Assembly (NCBI GenBank): GCA_006969905.1
Contig: CP030887.1
Span: 2,282,730 to 2,346,729, forward strand
DNA length: 64,000 nucleotides
Source of the DNA: Balneolaceae bacterium
GTDB taxonomy: Bacteria > Bacteroidota > Rhodothermia > Balneolales > Balneolaceae
Reading direction: 5' to 3'
Each line of letters starts with the position of its first letter. The stretch's first letter is position 1. A program made the translations under genes and the position numbers. Positions 61,902 to 64,000 of the stretch are shown piece after piece. The notes beneath the pieces are model-generated. The model made no database searches, was not told the DNA's origin, and was given only the letters and a program-made list of their open reading frames with translations.

Positions 61902-63245
61902 ATGAACGAACCTAAGCAACCTGCTCCGAATGTACCACAATCCCAAAATGGGAAACAAGAAAAAACGACTGGTCTTGACTTGGAAATCAGGAGTGAGGAA
62001 GTACAGGAAATTATAGGCAGGCCTCCTCATTGGTTGGTGAGAGGAGGAATAGGCATGCTTTTTGGAGTTTTAATATTAATCTTTACTGCAGCATCCTTTA
62101 TTCGATATCCTGAGGTAATAAAGTCTGAGTTAACTTTTGTAGCTATTAATGCACCCAAAATCATAGAGAGTAAAATTAACGGAAAGGTTACTAAGCTTTT
62201 CAAAGAAAACAAGAGTAAGGTAATAGAAGGCGAAGTATTGGGTTGGATGGAAAGTACTGCCGATCACAAATCTGTTGAAACATTAGAACGCGAGGCAGAC
62301 AGCTTATATAAATGGGCAAAAAGTAAAAGGTTTGACAAAATACGAAGCAGCCAGATTTCTAGTATTCAAAACTTAGGGGAACTGCAATCTAATGTTCAGG
62401 CCTTTAATCAGATTTATTGGGAATATCTTTTAGTAATACCAGGTGGGTATTATCCCCAGAGAAAAACAATGTTAGAAGAAGAACTTAATTATACAGGGAA
62501 ACTGCTATCTAAACTTCAGGTTCAAAAAGAAATACAGGAAGCTGATTTTGAGATAACAAAACAAGAGTTCGATGCTCAAAAGCAATTAGCGGATAAAAAT
62601 CTTATAGCAAAACTTGAGTTGTTAAAGGCTGAAAGAGAGCTTGCCAATAAAAGATTGCCTCTGCAACAAACGGAGTCAGCTATTATAAATAACAGGATGG
62701 CCCAAATTGCAAAAGCAAAAGAAATAATGGAGCTTGATAAGAAAATGGCGGAGCAGATTTCAATTTTTAGTCAGTCATTATATGAACTAAAAAGCGCTAT
62801 TGAAGAATGGAGATTCAAATACGTATTAACCGCATCAGTTTCAGGTACAGTTACCTATTCAGGTATTGTACAAGAGCAGCAAATTTATAGAGTAGGGGAT
62901 GGTATATTTTACATACAACCCAAAAACACTGATTTTTTGGGGGAGATGAAAATTTCACAGGCTTCTTTCGGAAAAATAGAAGAAGGCCAACTCGTGTTGG
63001 TTAGGTTTTCCGGGTTTCCATATCATGAATTCGGTTCTGTAACAGGTACTATTGAATACTTTTCTGAGTTTCCGGTTGACGATAGCTTATTCTTTGCAAA
63101 AGTCAGTTTTCCTGAAGGTTTGAAAACTAATTATGGAAAGATGCTTCCCTCTGTTAATGGCATGAAGGGGCAGGCAGAGATTATTACACAAGATATGAGG
63201 TTGCTTAAAAGAGTATATAATAATCTAACAAAAGAAATCAGATAG
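61902..63245 (+). CDS. HlyD-family membrane-fusion adaptor
   Basis: The 447-residue protein has one transmembrane helix after a cytoplasmic N-terminus (GGIGMLFGVLILIFTAASFIRYPEV, about 50-75), a lipoyl half-motif (INGKVTKLFKENKSKVIEGEVLGWME), a long coiled coil (about 120-300, KLQVQKEIQEADFEITKQEF) and the second lipoyl and beta-barrel part (VSGTVTYSGIVQEQQIYRVGD; LVLVRFSGFPYHEFGSVTGTIEYFSE). It should link the C39 exporter to an outer-membrane channel; no TolC-like gene is visible here. It ends the peptide operon. Confidence 0.88.
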   Translation: MNEPKQPAPNVPQSQNGKQEKTTGLDLEIRSEEVQEIIGRPPHWLVRGGIGMLFGVLILIFTAASFIRYPEVIKSELTFVAINAPKIIESKINGKVTKLFKENKSKVIEGEVLGWMESTADHKSVETLEREADSLYKWAKSKRFDKIRSSQISSIQNLGELQSNVQAFNQIYWEYLLVIPGGYYPQRKTMLEEELNYTGKLLSKLQVQKEIQEADFEITKQEFDAQKQLADKNLIAKLELLKAERELANKRLPLQQTESAIINNRMAQIAKAKEIMELDKKMAEQISIFSQSLYELKSAIEEWRFKYVLTASVSGTVTYSGIVQEQQIYRVGDGIFYIQPKNTDFLGEMKISQASFGKIEEGQLVLVRFSGFPYHEFGSVTGTIEYFSEFPVDDSLFFAKVSFPEGLKTNYGKMLPSVNGMKGQAEIITQDMRLLKRVYNNLTKEIR

Positions 63246-63289
63246 CAGTGTTTTATCACTGTATGTAAATTTACCATTTTGTACCTACT

Positions 63290-63352
63290 GTTCAACTCTG
63301 CACCTCTACTAATTCAATAAAGCCAATTCATATTTCCGGGTTGGCTTTTTTG
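63290..63352 (+). repeat. Degraded copy of the tmRNA 3' end and terminator
   Basis: This segment resembles 56113-56178: gttcgactccccgcacctccaccaatt there, gttcaactctgcacctctactaattc here, followed in both by a run of A/T and by aagccaa ... ggttggcttttttg (here) or ggattggcttttttg (there). The shared order of T-arm, acceptor end, CCA region and terminator makes chance unlikely. It lies 45 bases after the HlyD gene and can still act as its terminator. It may mark the far end of an island inserted at ssrA. Confidence 0.65.
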
Positions 63353-63594
63353 CAGCTATGTTTTCCAGTAGTACACTTTAGTAAATAATGCACTGAGCCT
63401 TTTGAGCAAGCTTTTGTTGGGTGGGGTGAGTTTTTGGGGCACAGGAGGCTATTTAGCATTAGAAATGTATATTAACTGTAGCGAGTTCATAAAAAATTCA
63501 TAAATAAAGCTTTAATAGGTAGTGTGTACAATGTTTTAACCCTATTCCTTTCCCTATGTTTATCCGAGTACAAGATACCCCAACTTATCTATGT

Positions 63595-64000
63595 ATGTTT
63601 GTCAAAAAAGCCGCTTCTTTTTTAAAGCCTTGCATTGCCTTGCTGCTAATAAGCTGTTTGCCTATACCTTTTTTGAATGCCCAAACCCCTACATGTGACG
63701 ATTGTGTTTCAGACATTACGATTGGCTATAAGGAAAATCTTCTTACCTCATTTCCTTCTCCCACGGCTGCCGGTTTTTCTAAGGTACAGGAAATCCCGGT
63801 TGATTTATACAATGGCACAAGCCGGGTATCCATCCCGTTGTACAGTTTTGGTAACGGGAAGGCGGAAATCCCTTTAACCCTGACTTATATAAGTACAGGG
63901 TTCAGAGTTCATGAAGTAGCCAGCCGGGTTGGTTTGGGATGGAATTTGACAATAGGAGGGGCTATTACCCGGGTCATGAAAGGCCTGCCGGATGACCTAT
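63595..64000 (+). CDS. N-terminus of an RHS/YD-repeat-type exported protein (cut by window edge)
   Basis: The frame is open to the end of the window, so at least 135 residues are present. The ATG at 63595 gives a signal peptide (MFVKKAASFLKPCIALLLI ... FLNAQ); an in-frame ATG at 63556 would add 13 residues. The text EIPVDLYNGTSRVSIPLYSFGNGKAEIPLTLTYISTGFRVHEVASRVGLGWNLTIGGAITRVMKGLP is the conserved opening of Bacteroidota RHS/YD-repeat proteins, which are large surface or toxin-like proteins. The repeats and any C-terminal toxin would lie beyond the window. Confidence 0.75.
   Translation, partial: MFVKKAASFLKPCIALLLISCLPIPFLNAQTPTCDDCVSDITIGYKENLLTSFPSPTAAGFSKVQEIPVDLYNGTSRVSIPLYSFGNGKAEIPLTLTYISTGFRVHEVASRVGLGWNLTIGGAITRVMKGLPDDL

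Noticed and set aside
63677-63877. 66-codon frame near the right edge
   Set aside because: It is out of frame with the RHS-like gene, whose sequence in the other frame is clearly conserved.

Overview
The window looks like a chromosomal piece of a Balneolota/Bacteroidota-type bacterium. Supporting signs are a TonB-dependent receptor paired with a DUF4249 lipoprotein, a Bacteroidota-style lycopene cyclase, an HU-HIG-type DNA-binding protein, short GG-leader peptides with a C39 exporter, the first part of a YD-repeat/RHS-like protein, weak Shine-Dalgarno use, and a tmRNA whose tag ends NNYSYRLAA. The species cannot be fixed from sequence alone.

Region 1 (1-4937) reads as an integron-like cassette platform. 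A tyrosine recombinase (4095-4937, +) faces away from a minus-strand array. The array holds a two-gene cassette (ParB-like plus Mrr-like nuclease), a gene-less cassette of about 124 bp, an ATPase/DUF4435 cassette, and a second copy of the gene-less cassette cut by the window edge. Every cassette that can be read in full starts with a 7-base core that is the exact reverse complement of the first 7 bases of its own attC-like hairpin, which is the integron cassette signature.

Region 2 (5014-44029) is mostly ordinary chromosome: nucleotide metabolism and rRNA methylation (dCTP deaminase, BFD-like, RsmE), carotenoid synthesis (CrtY) with a nitrilase-type hydrolase, threonine aldolase, an ArgD-like aminotransferase, Tex, two YceI proteins around a porin-like protein, a HisN-like phosphatase, an M1-like protein without its zinc motif, an ABC-2 exporter, glgA-glgC, a PGRP amidase, an M28 peptidase, isocitrate dehydrogenase, SucD, DnaG, several outer-membrane proteins and a DUF4249/TonB receptor pair. 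One unrecognised two-gene operon (12250-14639) stands out.

Region 3 (44165-55708) is accessory: an esterase-like protein, an M15 peptidase and an HU-like protein, then a nuclease and restriction-modification block (47291-53643), then a small membrane protein and a ComEC-like SH3/metallo-beta-lactamase protein. The RM block has a nuclease-methylase fusion, a specificity subunit and a ParB-like/TIR-like fusion, but no translocating R subunit.

Region 4 (55766-63352) starts at the tmRNA gene and ends at a degraded copy of the tmRNA 3' end, so it may be an island inserted at ssrA. It holds an AraC-type regulator ending in a 13-bp tandem repeat, a VKOR-thioredoxin oxidase, three small cysteine-rich precursor peptides with GG or AG leaders, a C39 peptidase ABC exporter and an HlyD-type adaptor. 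Together these look like a dedicated system to make, oxidise, cleave and export disulfide-rich peptides. The window ends inside an RHS/YD-repeat-type gene.
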